Part shown: positions 18,613 through 26,653 of the stretch, piece by piece | How positions within the stretch are numbered: the stretch's first letter is position 1 | How the letters are laid out: every line of letters starts with the position of its first letter | Assembly: GCA_031256035.1 (NCBI GenBank) | Contig: JAIRRJ010000077.1 | Span: 1 to 38,774 of the forward strand | Direction of reading: 5' to 3' | DNA length: 38,774 bases | From: Treponema sp. | Lineage (GTDB): Bacteria; Spirochaetota; Spirochaetia; Treponematales; Breznakiellaceae | Program-made: the position numbers and the translations under genes | The notes under the pieces: model-generated | What the model saw: only the letters and a program-made list of their open reading frames with translations | Told to the model about the DNA's origin: nothing | Databases searched by the model: none

Positions 18613-19417
18613 TACTGCCAATCCTAAATCATCGGGGCCGGTTAATGTTTGGCAGGAAACATTTCCCGTGCGGTTCGGCGCGATTGATAAATCAGACAGG
18701 CTGACTCTTTCCGCGGCGTTCCGGTTCTTTCAGGAAGCGGCAATTTGCCATGCTGAAAATCTAGGCGTGGGGCGGGAGGATATGGCGCGAACCGGAACAG
18801 CATGGATTCTTTCGCGGATGTCGGTGCAGGTGGACAGGCGTCCGCAATACTGCGAAACCATCACTGTGCGAAGCTGGCCTCGCGGCGGGGAAAAACTTTT
18901 CGCTATCCGTGACTACGATATTCGGGACAAGGATGACATTCCGGCAATATCAGCCCGTAGCGGCTGGATAATTCTGGATACTGAAAAACGCCGTCCCCTG
19001 CGGCCTCAATCGATCATGGACACGCTGCCGCGAAATGAGGGATTGGATGCCATGACTTCTGGTGGGTGCCCATGGGGGCACCTTGTTGGCCTTGAAGAAC
19101 GCGCCAATCTGCAAATAACCGGAGAAAGGAAGGCACTCTACACCGATGTTGATTACAACGGGCATGTGAACAATGTCCGCTACATTCAATGGATAGAGGA
19201 TGCCCTTGATCCGCAGCTTTTGGAAAAAGCCGGAAAAATGCGTTTTGACATTAATTACCTAACCGAGATTCTTGGCGGCGAAGTTACCGCGATATTGTCC
19301 GCGCCGATTGAGAATGAAAGCGGAGCATTTTGCAACGCAGTTTCCCGCGCATTCGCGTTTGAAGGCAGGAAAAACGGACATGCGGCGTTTCGGGCAGAAT
19401 TACGTGTTTGGGAATGA
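18602..19417 (+). CDS. Acyl-ACP thioesterase
   Basis: A 271-residue double-hotdog protein of the acyl-ACP thioesterase family, which releases fatty acids from acyl carrier protein. The N-terminal hotdog shows FGAIDKSDRLTLSAAFRFFQE and WILSRMSVQVDRRP; the second shows the catalytic-type segment VDYNGHVNNVRYIQW with Asn186 and His188. The gene starts with GTG at 18602 inside the end of pssA (11-base overlap), so it belongs to the psd-pssA transcription unit and probably adjusts acyl supply for the same lipids. Confidence 0.88.
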   Translation: MICDTANPKSSGPVNVWQETFPVRFGAIDKSDRLTLSAAFRFFQEAAICHAENLGVGREDMARTGTAWILSRMSVQVDRRPQYCETITVRSWPRGGEKLFAIRDYDIRDKDDIPAISARSGWIILDTEKRRPLRPQSIMDTLPRNEGLDAMTSGGCPWGHLVGLEERANLQITGERKALYTDVDYNGHVNNVRYIQWIEDALDPQLLEKAGKMRFDINYLTEILGGEVTAILSAPIENESGAFCNAVSRAFAFEGRKNGHAAFRAELRVWE

Positions 19418-19475
19418 TCAGCCGCCGCGGACATGATTTGTAAAAAACAATGTAGCATATTCATCAATTAGCGGG

Positions 19476-19481
19476 TATAAT
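19476..19481 (+). promoter_or_regulatory. TATAAT -10 element, near-leaderless start
   Basis: A perfect TATAAT ends 8 bases before the ATG of the following gene, so transcription would start within a base or two of the start codon. No Shine-Dalgarno is visible and the -35 region (around 19453-19458) is poor. Confidence 0.45.
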
Positions 19482-19489
19482 CATAAAAC

Positions 19490-20395
19490 ATGTTTGAATT
19501 TACCCTTTCAAAACGCCATGCCGCTTTTTTTGTTATCATTGCCCTTGCATTTACTTGCTGCCACAGCAAGTCCAAAGGACCGGCTGCACCTTTGCCCATC
19601 ACCATGATCGCCATATCCGGCGGCGGCTTTTCAATGGGCAGCCCGGCGGATGAGGCAGGCCATAATATCGATGAAACCGAACATCAGGTGATCCTTAGCA
19701 CCTTTCATATGAGTAAGTATCCGGTAACACAGACTCAGTATACTTCGGTGATGGGGAGCAACCCCAGCTATTTTGCAAGCGGGTCTGATGCCGGTAACCG
19801 GCCGGTGGAACAGGTAACATGGTATGACGCGATAGAATTCTGCAACCGCTTAAGCGAAATGGAAGGGCTTACTCCCGTGTATGCGATAACGGAGAGGACT
19901 CCCAGAACAGGCAATCCAGTAATCGATGCGGCTGTTACGCCAACATGGACGAACAACGGCTACCGTCTGCCCACCGAAGCCCAGTGGGAATTCGCCTGCA
20001 GGGGCGGAACTGTTACACCCTTCAATACCGGGAACAACATCACAACAAGCCAGGCAAATTATGACGGGAATTATCCTTTCAACAATAACCCTGCCGGTGT
20101 ATACCGGAAGACGACAACGGCGGCGGACAGTTTCCCTCCCAATGCACATGGTCTGCATGACATGAATGGTAATGTGTGGGAGTGGTGCTGGGACTGGTAC
20201 GGAAGCTATCCCGAAGTAACGCAGACCGATCCTGTAGGCGCACCGTCCGGCACTCTGCGGGTGCTGCGCGGCGGGAGTTGGGACTTCTCGGCTGTGCCGC
20301 TGCGCTCGGCTTTTCGGCACAGTTACGCCCCGTCTGGCCGGAACATCGACATTGGCTTCCGGCTTGTGCTGCCACAAGGAGGTCTTTATGAATAA
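19490..20395 (+). CDS. Formylglycine-generating-enzyme/SUMF1-fold lipoprotein
   Basis: A 301-residue exported protein. The hydrophobic N-terminus ending AFTCC fits a relaxed spirochaetal lipobox. The rest is the FGE-sulfatase fold: MIAISGGGFSMGSP, the MSKYPVTQTQYTSVMG segment, PVEQVTWYDAIEFCNRLS, YRLPTEAQWEFACRGG, HDMNGNVWEWCWDW and VLRGGSWDF...GFRL. True formylglycine-generating enzymes need a particular pair of C-terminal cysteines; none is seen at that site, so this is more likely a binding or structural relative, as is common in Treponema. Its stop overlaps the next gene's start by 8 bases, which suggests linked expression with the TAXI binding protein. Confidence 0.85.
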   Translation: MFEFTLSKRHAAFFVIIALAFTCCHSKSKGPAAPLPITMIAISGGGFSMGSPADEAGHNIDETEHQVILSTFHMSKYPVTQTQYTSVMGSNPSYFASGSDAGNRPVEQVTWYDAIEFCNRLSEMEGLTPVYAITERTPRTGNPVIDAAVTPTWTNNGYRLPTEAQWEFACRGGTVTPFNTGNNITTSQANYDGNYPFNNNPAGVYRKTTTAADSFPPNAHGLHDMNGNVWEWCWDWYGSYPEVTQTDPVGAPSGTLRVLRGGSWDFSAVPLRSAFRHSYAPSGRNIDIGFRLVLPQGGLYE

Positions 20396-21434
20396 TTTAC
20401 GTTATGCTTCATTAGTATTTTGTTTTTTAATCCTCGCCGGCGGAATGGTCATGGCGGGAGGAAAAAAGGAAGAGTCAAAGACTGATGATGATGAGCTGCA
20501 GGCCGGTACCTATACCTGGATTGCCGGCGGTATGGGCGGCGGCTGGCACACAGTTGCAGGCAGATTTTCCTCGCTTGTCAATGAAAAAGAGCCATTAATT
20601 ACCATAAAGGTAATCCCGGGCGGAGGCGTTGGGAATCCCGCCTCACTTGATCGGGGCGAAGCTGATATTGCATGGGGAGTGGGGTACATTGACAGAGCGG
20701 CCTATAATGGCACAGCGCCGCTTTTTTACAAAAAACATACCAATATGGCATCCGTGGCGGGAACACTTTCGGTTGATTACTACCACTTTCTTGCGGCTAA
20801 AGATCAGGGAATAACAACAGTCGAACAGCTTGCCTCAAGAATTAAGAGCGGTCAAAGATTAAAAATTGCATCTCCCATGTCGGGAACTTCTGATTATGTT
20901 ATGTCCTCGTATGTTTTGGAGTTCTATGGCGTATCCTATGACATGATCAACAAGAATGGCGGAAGAGTTTTTCAGGCTGTCTATGGTGATATACCCAGCC
21001 TGTTCAAGGATGGCAGTGTCGATTATGCGATTGTGTGTCTTGGGATGCCCGGAGCTGTTGTAACAGAAATGGTCATGGCGCGTCCGTCTGTTCTTCTTGC
21101 TGCATCCGATCAGTTGATCGACTATTGCTATGAAAAATTCGGAACGGTCTTAAGGAGTACCGGTCTTACTCAAATTCCGGGCGGCACATATCCGGGTATT
21201 GACAGCCACACACAGGCGCTGTGCCATTCAACAGAAATACTTGTAAGCCCAAAACTGCCCAATGCGTTTGTATATACATTCACAAAGCTCTTAAATGAAA
21301 ACAAGGATTTTCTGGTTGAACTTGCAGGCAGCTACAGGGTTTTTGATCCCAAAACCACAGCAGCCAGTTCAGTCCAGGTACCTCTGCATCCGGGCGCGGT
21401 AAAATACTATAAAGAAGTTGGTGTTCTGAAATAA
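20388..21434 (+). CDS. TAXI-family TRAP transporter solute-binding protein
   Basis: About 348 residues from the ATG at 20388, preceded by a perfect AAGGAGG five bases away; the frame extends 36 bases further but without a ribosome site. The signal peptide ends near MVMAGGKKEE, a mature end common in Treponema binding proteins. TAXI-type landmarks are YTWIAGGMGGGWHTVAGRFS, a GGGVGNPASLDRGEADIAWG stretch, and KIASPMSGTSDY. TAXI proteins deliver organic acids or similar solutes to TRAP permeases. No permease gene is in the window, so the partner is encoded elsewhere or it acts as a sensor. It overlaps the SUMF1-fold gene by 8 bases. Confidence 0.88.
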   Translation: MNNLRYASLVFCFLILAGGMVMAGGKKEESKTDDDELQAGTYTWIAGGMGGGWHTVAGRFSSLVNEKEPLITIKVIPGGGVGNPASLDRGEADIAWGVGYIDRAAYNGTAPLFYKKHTNMASVAGTLSVDYYHFLAAKDQGITTVEQLASRIKSGQRLKIASPMSGTSDYVMSSYVLEFYGVSYDMINKNGGRVFQAVYGDIPSLFKDGSVDYAIVCLGMPGAVVTEMVMARPSVLLAASDQLIDYCYEKFGTVLRSTGLTQIPGGTYPGIDSHTQALCHSTEILVSPKLPNAFVYTFTKLLNENKDFLVELAGSYRVFDPKTTAASSVQVPLHPGAVKYYKEVGVLK

Positions 21435-22157
21435 TTATTTGCTATACTCAATCTCTGCAAATTCCCAGTGTAAATTCGCGAATGGTTCAGGTATGTAAAT
21501 GGCGCCGGTTTCGACTTTTATTGTTGCCCTTGTACCCGCGTCTTTCTGCTTTTCGCGGAGGATTGCCTGATACTCGCCCGGCGGCGGTAAAACGAGATTT
21601 GGCAGCATTGCAAGATCAATCACATAAGGAAACTTGAGCATTTCCCGCGCCTGAAGCAGATTTCCGCCGGCAATGGCGGAGCGGATGCGGCTTGAACTGA
21701 CAGGCGCTGAACCTTCGGTTACATCCGGCACAATTTCAACGTGAATGTTACGTGCATTAAAATAATCACGGATTTCTTCTGCGCCTGTATCCAGTTGGCA
21801 GCCGCAGCGGAAATTTCTGCCGATTGCCATGTAGCCGATTTTGCCGCGCTTAAATAAAAGTTCCAGAAACTCAATTCCCGCCGTGCGCCTGAATGATTCG
21901 GTAAAATCAATTACCAAAAGTATTTTCACGCCCAGCAGCTCAAACATTGCCGCTTTTTGCCGGAATGTTTGAATAGAGTTGGATTCGTCTTTCCTGAATG
22001 TTATAACAACCGGTATCGTTTCCGCCCGCGAAACAATACGCTCTATGAGCGCCTGATGCCCGCGGTGAACTCCGTCAAAGATACCGATTGTCATTGATGA
22101 TTTTTTTTGCCCCGGCAGGCCGTCTTCAAGAAACTGCACCCATTCAATTATCTGCAT
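21435..22157 (-). CDS. ribF: FAD synthetase-type RibF lacking a recognisable riboflavin kinase domain
   Basis: About 240 residues from the ATG at 22157 (MQIIEWVQF); the frame runs 12 codons further. The nucleotidyltransferase part has GIFDGVHRGHQAL and the SSSRIRSAI block, which adenylylates FMN to FAD. Normal bifunctional RibF is about 300 residues with a C-terminal kinase domain bearing a PTxN motif. Here the last ~70 residues contain LPPPGEYQA but no such motif, so riboflavin kinase activity seems absent or highly diverged. It overlaps the end of the upstream LamG/TPR gene by 14 bases and is probably cotranscribed with it. Confidence 0.8.
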   Translation of the reverse strand: MQIIEWVQFLEDGLPGQKKSSMTIGIFDGVHRGHQALIERIVSRAETIPVVITFRKDESNSIQTFRQKAAMFELLGVKILLVIDFTESFRRTAGIEFLELLFKRGKIGYMAIGRNFRCGCQLDTGAEEIRDYFNARNIHVEIVPDVTEGSAPVSSSRIRSAIAGGNLLQAREMLKFPYVIDLAMLPNLVLPPPGEYQAILREKQKDAGTRATIKVETGAIYIPEPFANLHWEFAEIEYSK

Positions 22158-23811
22158 TGATGCCTTTGCTTTGTGCGGGAGACTTCGTTGCAATAGGCGC
22201 TTTTAGTTCCGCTAATTTAGCGCTGAAAATTTCATAATCCGGGGCAAGCCGGACAGCTTCTTTCAGCAGACGAATCGCTTCCTTTTTTTGCCCTTTGATG
22301 CTGAAAACCAGCCCCCACAAATAACAGAGCGCCGGGTCTGCTTCAGGCATTGGTTTCATCCCGCGCCTGATCCTTTCGGCGGCGGTAAATTCGGCTTCGC
22401 AGCGATCGTAGTCTTCAACGCTGAAAGCCCATTTCCCCGCAAGAGCGCGTGCTTCATGATTTTCTTCTCCGAGCAGGACCAGTTTTGGAATCATCACCGC
22501 AAGTTCCGCCTGATTATCCTGTCGCAGAAAGATTTTTCCCGCAGCAAGAAGAGCGGCGAGAGCTTCGTCTTTTTTCCCGGCAAGTTCCAGAGCATTTGCC
22601 ATATTTGCCGCATAAACGCCGTTTTCGCTGTCCATCGAAAAAGCCTTGTCCCATGCGGCGGCGGATTTTTCGTATTCTTTTAAGTTCCAGTGACAGCGCG
22701 CAAGCAGGGTGTGAAAATCAACATCCTTATTCAGTGTTTTTTTGTTTGCTAACATAAATCTTTTTAATTCGGCAAATCTGCTAAGTTCATTCAGTATCTT
22801 TATTTTTTCCTTAACCGCTTCTTTTCCTTCTGCGGAATCTTTTCCCTGATCCAGAATTGCGCCAATGAACTCTTCTGCTTCACGGTACTGCTTGAGACGG
22901 AAAGACATCCGCGCCGCGAGAAGAAGCTCTTTCCTTGTCCTTATTTCGGTGTATGTTGCGGAAACGCTCCTTGCGGCGTCTTCCCTCCGTTTCCATGCCT
23001 TGTTGATCTGCTCAAGCGATTGCGTACTTTCGCCCATCACCGCAAATGTTTCCGCCAGACGCAGACGGCTGTCGGCGTTGATGTTCGCGTCATCGCTCCA
23101 TTTTACATAACTCTCTTCTATGGATTTTGCCCGCGTATCTACAGAAAAATAATCCAGCCAGGCTTTGCAGGCATATTCACTTGCTTCAGGCGCTTCATAC
23201 GAAGTCGCTTCATACGAAGTCGCTTCATACGAAGCGAGAACAAAGCCAAGCTGTCCGCCGCTTATGGAATCATCGTTTACTTCGCCCGCCCATCTTCCGT
23301 TGACCAGAAAAACAAAATACGAACTGTAAGTGATAACATTGAGATTTATGTTCGTACCGTTAAAGTCGTGGATTTCTGTCCAGGCAATCAGCGTCCGGGG
23401 GGCATTGTCTTTAATGACATCAAGGCGGAAATACCCCTTGCTTGAAACAAGCGCCAGATAATATGAATTGTCAGCGAGATGGAACATCAAGCCGGCGGAA
23501 GCATAACCGCCGCCAGAGTCCAGACGGATTTTTGCTTCAATGATATGATCCTGGTATTCATGATCGGGAGTTTCAACCCATGCGATACAATTTGTTTTTT
23601 TCAGGCAAAGTTCAAGTGAGCCGTTTGACAGATAGGCATTATATGAGGATTCTGATTTAATATTAAATGGAGATTTTCCTGGTTTGGTAAAATCAATAAT
23701 CCATTTTTCTTCAGGGCTGTTTTCCTGATTCTTGCGCGGGGAACTTCGTTGCAAATGCCGGCGAAGCTTATTGGATAGGGCGTACCAAAACCTTCTGGAA
23801 AAAGCGAACAT
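22144..23811 (-). CDS. LamG-like/TPR protein
   Basis: About 555 residues from the ATG at 23811 (MFAFSRRFW); upstream in-frame codons run into the divergent gene and lack support. A jelly-roll, concanavalin-like domain (about residues 40-205: IIDFTKPG, IIEAKIRLDSGGGYASAGLMF, FLVNGRWAGE) resembles the 3-keto-disaccharide hydrolase/LamG group. It is followed by helical TPR-like repeats (for example HTLLARCHWNLKEYEKSAAAW, AANMANALELAGKKDEALAA). No signal peptide or catalytic site is seen, so a scaffolding role is likely. Three SYEAT repeats sit between the domains. Its start lies only 4 bases from that of the divergent binding-protein gene. Confidence 0.7.
   Translation of the reverse strand: MFAFSRRFWYALSNKLRRHLQRSSPRKNQENSPEEKWIIDFTKPGKSPFNIKSESSYNAYLSNGSLELCLKKTNCIAWVETPDHEYQDHIIEAKIRLDSGGGYASAGLMFHLADNSYYLALVSSKGYFRLDVIKDNAPRTLIAWTEIHDFNGTNINLNVITYSSYFVFLVNGRWAGEVNDDSISGGQLGFVLASYEATSYEATSYEAPEASEYACKAWLDYFSVDTRAKSIEESYVKWSDDANINADSRLRLAETFAVMGESTQSLEQINKAWKRREDAARSVSATYTEIRTRKELLLAARMSFRLKQYREAEEFIGAILDQGKDSAEGKEAVKEKIKILNELSRFAELKRFMLANKKTLNKDVDFHTLLARCHWNLKEYEKSAAAWDKAFSMDSENGVYAANMANALELAGKKDEALAALLAAGKIFLRQDNQAELAVMIPKLVLLGEENHEARALAGKWAFSVEDYDRCEAEFTAAERIRRGMKPMPEADPALCYLWGLVFSIKGQKKEAIRLLKEAVRLAPDYEIFSAKLAELKAPIATKSPAQSKGINADN
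23191..23235 (-). repeat. 15-bp tandem repeat, three copies
   Basis: The unit CGCTTCATACGAAGT is repeated at 23191, 23206 and 23221 (last base changed). It encodes SYEAT repeats in the LamG/TPR gene. Each unit holds a CTTC-atac-GAAG hairpin. The period keeps the frame. Confidence 0.9.
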
Positions 23812-23815
23812 AATT

Positions 23816-25033
23816 ATGATGTATCCGAAAAATGATAAAAAGTCGATATCCCCGGACGCGCGGTCGGACACGAAAATCGATCTGTTTATCATTCTTGCAA
23901 TATTGGCGCTCATGATTGTCCCTGTCATCGTTAATTTTGGTTTCAGGCTGAACGCCGGTGACGGGCAAATTGAACTGTTGATTTCGTCCGGGTTCGAAGA
24001 ATTATTCGGCAGGGAAACAGCGGAATCATTGCTGAGGGAATTCGAGGAACGTAATCCTGATATGCGGATAAGTCAGGCAGTCGCGGGTGAAAAAAACAAA
24101 GAGCCGGATATTTTTATTTTTGACGATGGTGAATACAACGCTCTTGCCGCCGCTGGAACGCTTGTCTCGTTAAGCCCGTACCTTCACACGGAGAGCGGCG
24201 CGGAACAATCGGCGATCCCCATTGTCTCATTTATGGATTTGCTTTTTTACAACATTGAACTCCTGAAAGCCGCCGGCTTTGACCGCCCGCCAAAAACGAG
24301 GGATGAATTTATCGCTTACGCAAAAGCTGTGCCGTCGGCTTCGGGTTTCCCAAATGACAATCAAGCCCTGTACAGAGATGTTTTTTCATGGATATGGGCG
24401 GCTGGCGGTGGTTTTTGGTCTTCAAGTACGCCGCAATTTAACAACAAAGCTGTTACCGCGGATATTTCCTTTCTTGGAAGACTCAACCGTGAGGCGCGGA
24501 GTTTTGAAACAACAGGAGCAGAGCGGCTTGAAGAATTTGCCCAGGGAAAAACCGCCCTGATGATTGCTTCCACTCGCGATATTTCTGCGCTTAGAAAAAA
24601 AATGGGTGATGACACATTTGGAATAACGACCATTCCTGGTTCTGCGGGGAAATACAGCGTTTGTCTTTCAGGTTTTTATGCCGGAATCAGTTCTGCATGC
24701 GCATACTCCGATGAAGCGTGGAGATTTTTATTGTTTCTTGCCGAACAAAGCCCGCTCATTGGCGCAGGGCTGAAAGCTGTACCGGGCGGCATTTCTGATT
24801 TTCCCTTCCGCGATTATATGAAGGATGATCCGTTTTATTCCAAGGCGTGGGATATTTTTGAATCATCTGAAATTGTTCAGGGGTTTACCGGTAAAGCCGG
24901 AGGGAAAGAATTCGAAGACATTGCCAGAGAGGAACTGCGGATATTTTTTGAAAGCAGCCGCAGCGCGGAAGAAACAACAGCCGCCATCCAGCGTCGATGG
25001 GATGCAGTTCCCCTGCCGCTTGACAGGGAATAA
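23816..25033 (+). CDS. Membrane-anchored extracellular solute-binding protein (family 1 type)
   Basis: About 405 residues from the ATG at 23816 (MMYPKNDKK); the frame is open 28 codons further upstream, but that part is basic and lies in the divergent gene. One N-terminal membrane helix (about 20-42, LFIILAILALMIVPVIV) with no lipobox Cys anchors a two-lobed sugar-type binding protein: LLREFEERNPD, EPDIFIFDDGEYNALAAAGTLVSL, FYNIELLKAAGFDRPPKTRDEF, FAQGKTALMIAS. ABC permease genes are absent from the window. Its stop is 3 bases before aroA, so cotranscription is likely even though the functions differ. Confidence 0.8.
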   Translation: MMYPKNDKKSISPDARSDTKIDLFIILAILALMIVPVIVNFGFRLNAGDGQIELLISSGFEELFGRETAESLLREFEERNPDMRISQAVAGEKNKEPDIFIFDDGEYNALAAAGTLVSLSPYLHTESGAEQSAIPIVSFMDLLFYNIELLKAAGFDRPPKTRDEFIAYAKAVPSASGFPNDNQALYRDVFSWIWAAGGGFWSSSTPQFNNKAVTADISFLGRLNREARSFETTGAERLEEFAQGKTALMIASTRDISALRKKMGDDTFGITTIPGSAGKYSVCLSGFYAGISSACAYSDEAWRFLLFLAEQSPLIGAGLKAVPGGISDFPFRDYMKDDPFYSKAWDIFESSEIVQGFTGKAGGKEFEDIAREELRIFFESSRSAEETTAAIQRRWDAVPLPLDRE

Positions 25034-25036
25034 GTT

Positions 25037-26392
25037 ATGCGCGTCCGCGTTAACCCGCGCAATTTTTCCGGCGTTGTAAGAATTCCGGCTTCCAAATCCC
25101 ATACCATAAGGCAGTTGTTGATTGCCTCTCTTGCTAACGGAATTTCAGAAATTCACTATCCTCTGGACTCGCTTGATACCCGTTCCTGTGTTTCTGTTTG
25201 CAAAGCTTTTGGCGCGGAGATTACCGAATACCGCGCTGTTGATTTGCAAGCGGGTTTAAACCCCAACCCTCCGGATGAAAACGGCGAAAAACTTGTCAGT
25301 TGGAAAATAAGAGGCAACGGAGGTTTCGGACATCCGGCGGTTAATTCACATGATGGCGTTACGCGAATTGATGTTGGCAATTCGGGAACAACGCTTTACA
25401 TGGCGCTTGCTGTTGCCGGCCTTCAGACGGGGACTTTTGAATTTTCAGGCGATGAACAAATTAAAAAACGCAGCGCCGCTCCCCTCTTGGATGCATTGGC
25501 CGACCTGGGCGTTTGTGTGCGGAGCGATAACGGCTGCGCCCCAATCACGGTAAAAGGCCCCTGGGGGGGAGGCAAGGTCAGTATTTCCTGCCCAACCAGC
25601 CAGTACCTTTCGGCGCTGCTCATCGCTTCGCCTCTTGCTCCAGCCGGCGCTGTTACTGAAATTGAAGTCCTCCTGCTCAACGAAAAGCCTTACATTGAGA
25701 TGACCCTTTCCTATTTGACAGCTCACGGCATCCTGTTTGATTTTTCCCCTGATTATTCCCGTTTTGTGATTCCCGGCGGTTCATCATGGAAAACATTTTC
25801 CCGTTCAGTGCCGGGCGATTATTCATCGGCTGCCTTTCCCGCCTGCGCCGCCGCAATTTCAGGCGGCAGTGTTACAATCCTCGGTCTTGATCCCGATGAT
25901 ACTCAAGGCGACAAATTCTTTTTTGATATGCTCAATCAAATGGGATGCGAAGTCCAATGGCGCGGCGAAGAGTTTACCGTCTCCCGCAGCCGTTCTCTTC
26001 GGGGCGGTACTTTCGATCTGAACGCAACGCCCGACCTGCTTCCAGCTGCGGCGGTTACCGCGGCTTTTGCCGCTGGAGACACCGCTTTAGTAAATGTAGC
26101 CCATGCCCGCATAAAGGAAACCGACCGCATTGCGGTAATGGCAAAAGAACTTCACAAACTCGGCGTTAGCTGCACAGAACTGCCCGACGGCCTTGTCGTT
26201 CACGGTAAGGGCGGCTTCCGCCCTGCTCAGGAGAACTGCATAATTGACGGTCATGGCGATCACAGGATTGTCATGGCTTTTGCCGCCGCCGCCGTTGGGG
26301 GTCAATGCTCCATTGAAATAGAGAGCGCCGAAAGCGCGGCGGTAACATATCCGGGATTTTTGGAACTGCTTGGCGCGGAGAGGGTGTGGTGA
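25037..26392 (+). CDS. aroA: 3-phosphoshikimate 1-carboxyvinyltransferase (EPSP synthase)
   Basis: A 451-residue cytoplasmic enzyme of the shikimate pathway joining PEP to shikimate 3-phosphate. Landmarks are PASKSHTIRQ near the N-terminus, GNSGTTLYMA, KKRSAAPLLDAL, the substrate loop SQYLSALL, PGDYSSAAF, the catalytic RIKETDR block and DGHGDHRIVMAFA. In the GNSGTT block the Arg that normally contacts PEP/glyphosate (Arg100 of E. coli) is Tyr121 here, and the following Pro is Met, which is unusual. It begins 3 bases after the binding-protein gene, with AGGGA upstream. Confidence 0.93.
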   Translation: MRVRVNPRNFSGVVRIPASKSHTIRQLLIASLANGISEIHYPLDSLDTRSCVSVCKAFGAEITEYRAVDLQAGLNPNPPDENGEKLVSWKIRGNGGFGHPAVNSHDGVTRIDVGNSGTTLYMALAVAGLQTGTFEFSGDEQIKKRSAAPLLDALADLGVCVRSDNGCAPITVKGPWGGGKVSISCPTSQYLSALLIASPLAPAGAVTEIEVLLLNEKPYIEMTLSYLTAHGILFDFSPDYSRFVIPGGSSWKTFSRSVPGDYSSAAFPACAAAISGGSVTILGLDPDDTQGDKFFFDMLNQMGCEVQWRGEEFTVSRSRSLRGGTFDLNATPDLLPAAAVTAAFAAGDTALVNVAHARIKETDRIAVMAKELHKLGVSCTELPDGLVVHGKGGFRPAQENCIIDGHGDHRIVMAFAAAAVGGQCSIEIESAESAAVTYPGFLELLGAERVW

Positions 26393-26525
26393 TACTATAT
26401 GCATCCCATCGAAATTGAAGAAGTCAACGCCGCCCTTCGTATTGCATTGGCTACCGGTTAATTTCATTCCCACTCACTCCCCAAAAGTGCCTGACACCCA
26501 CACCTAGTAAGATGTGCATTTTACA

Positions 26526-26554
26526 TTGACATAAAAACATTAATGGTGTATTTT
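26526..26554 (+). promoter_or_regulatory. Sigma-70-like promoter of the CsgG/LpoB-like gene
   Basis: TTGACA (26526-26531), a 17-base spacer and TATTTT (26549-26554) lie about 100 bases before the ATG at 26654. The rest of the 26393-26653 gap holds a 20-codon open frame (26400-26462) of doubtful meaning, a GTGCCTGACACCC string at 26488 onward and an AAAGGAG ribosome site at 26641. Confidence 0.55.
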
Positions 26555-26653
26555 GGTGTTGAATATTCACCTACAAGGTTTAACATGAAAATGAGTTTGT
26601 GCCTGTAAATAAACCGCCTCTACAGCGAGGGAAAACTTTCAAAGGAGTTTTTA

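Noticed and set aside
26400..26462. 20-codon open frame after aroA
   Set aside because: No ribosome site, no recognisable sequence, and such short frames arise by chance.
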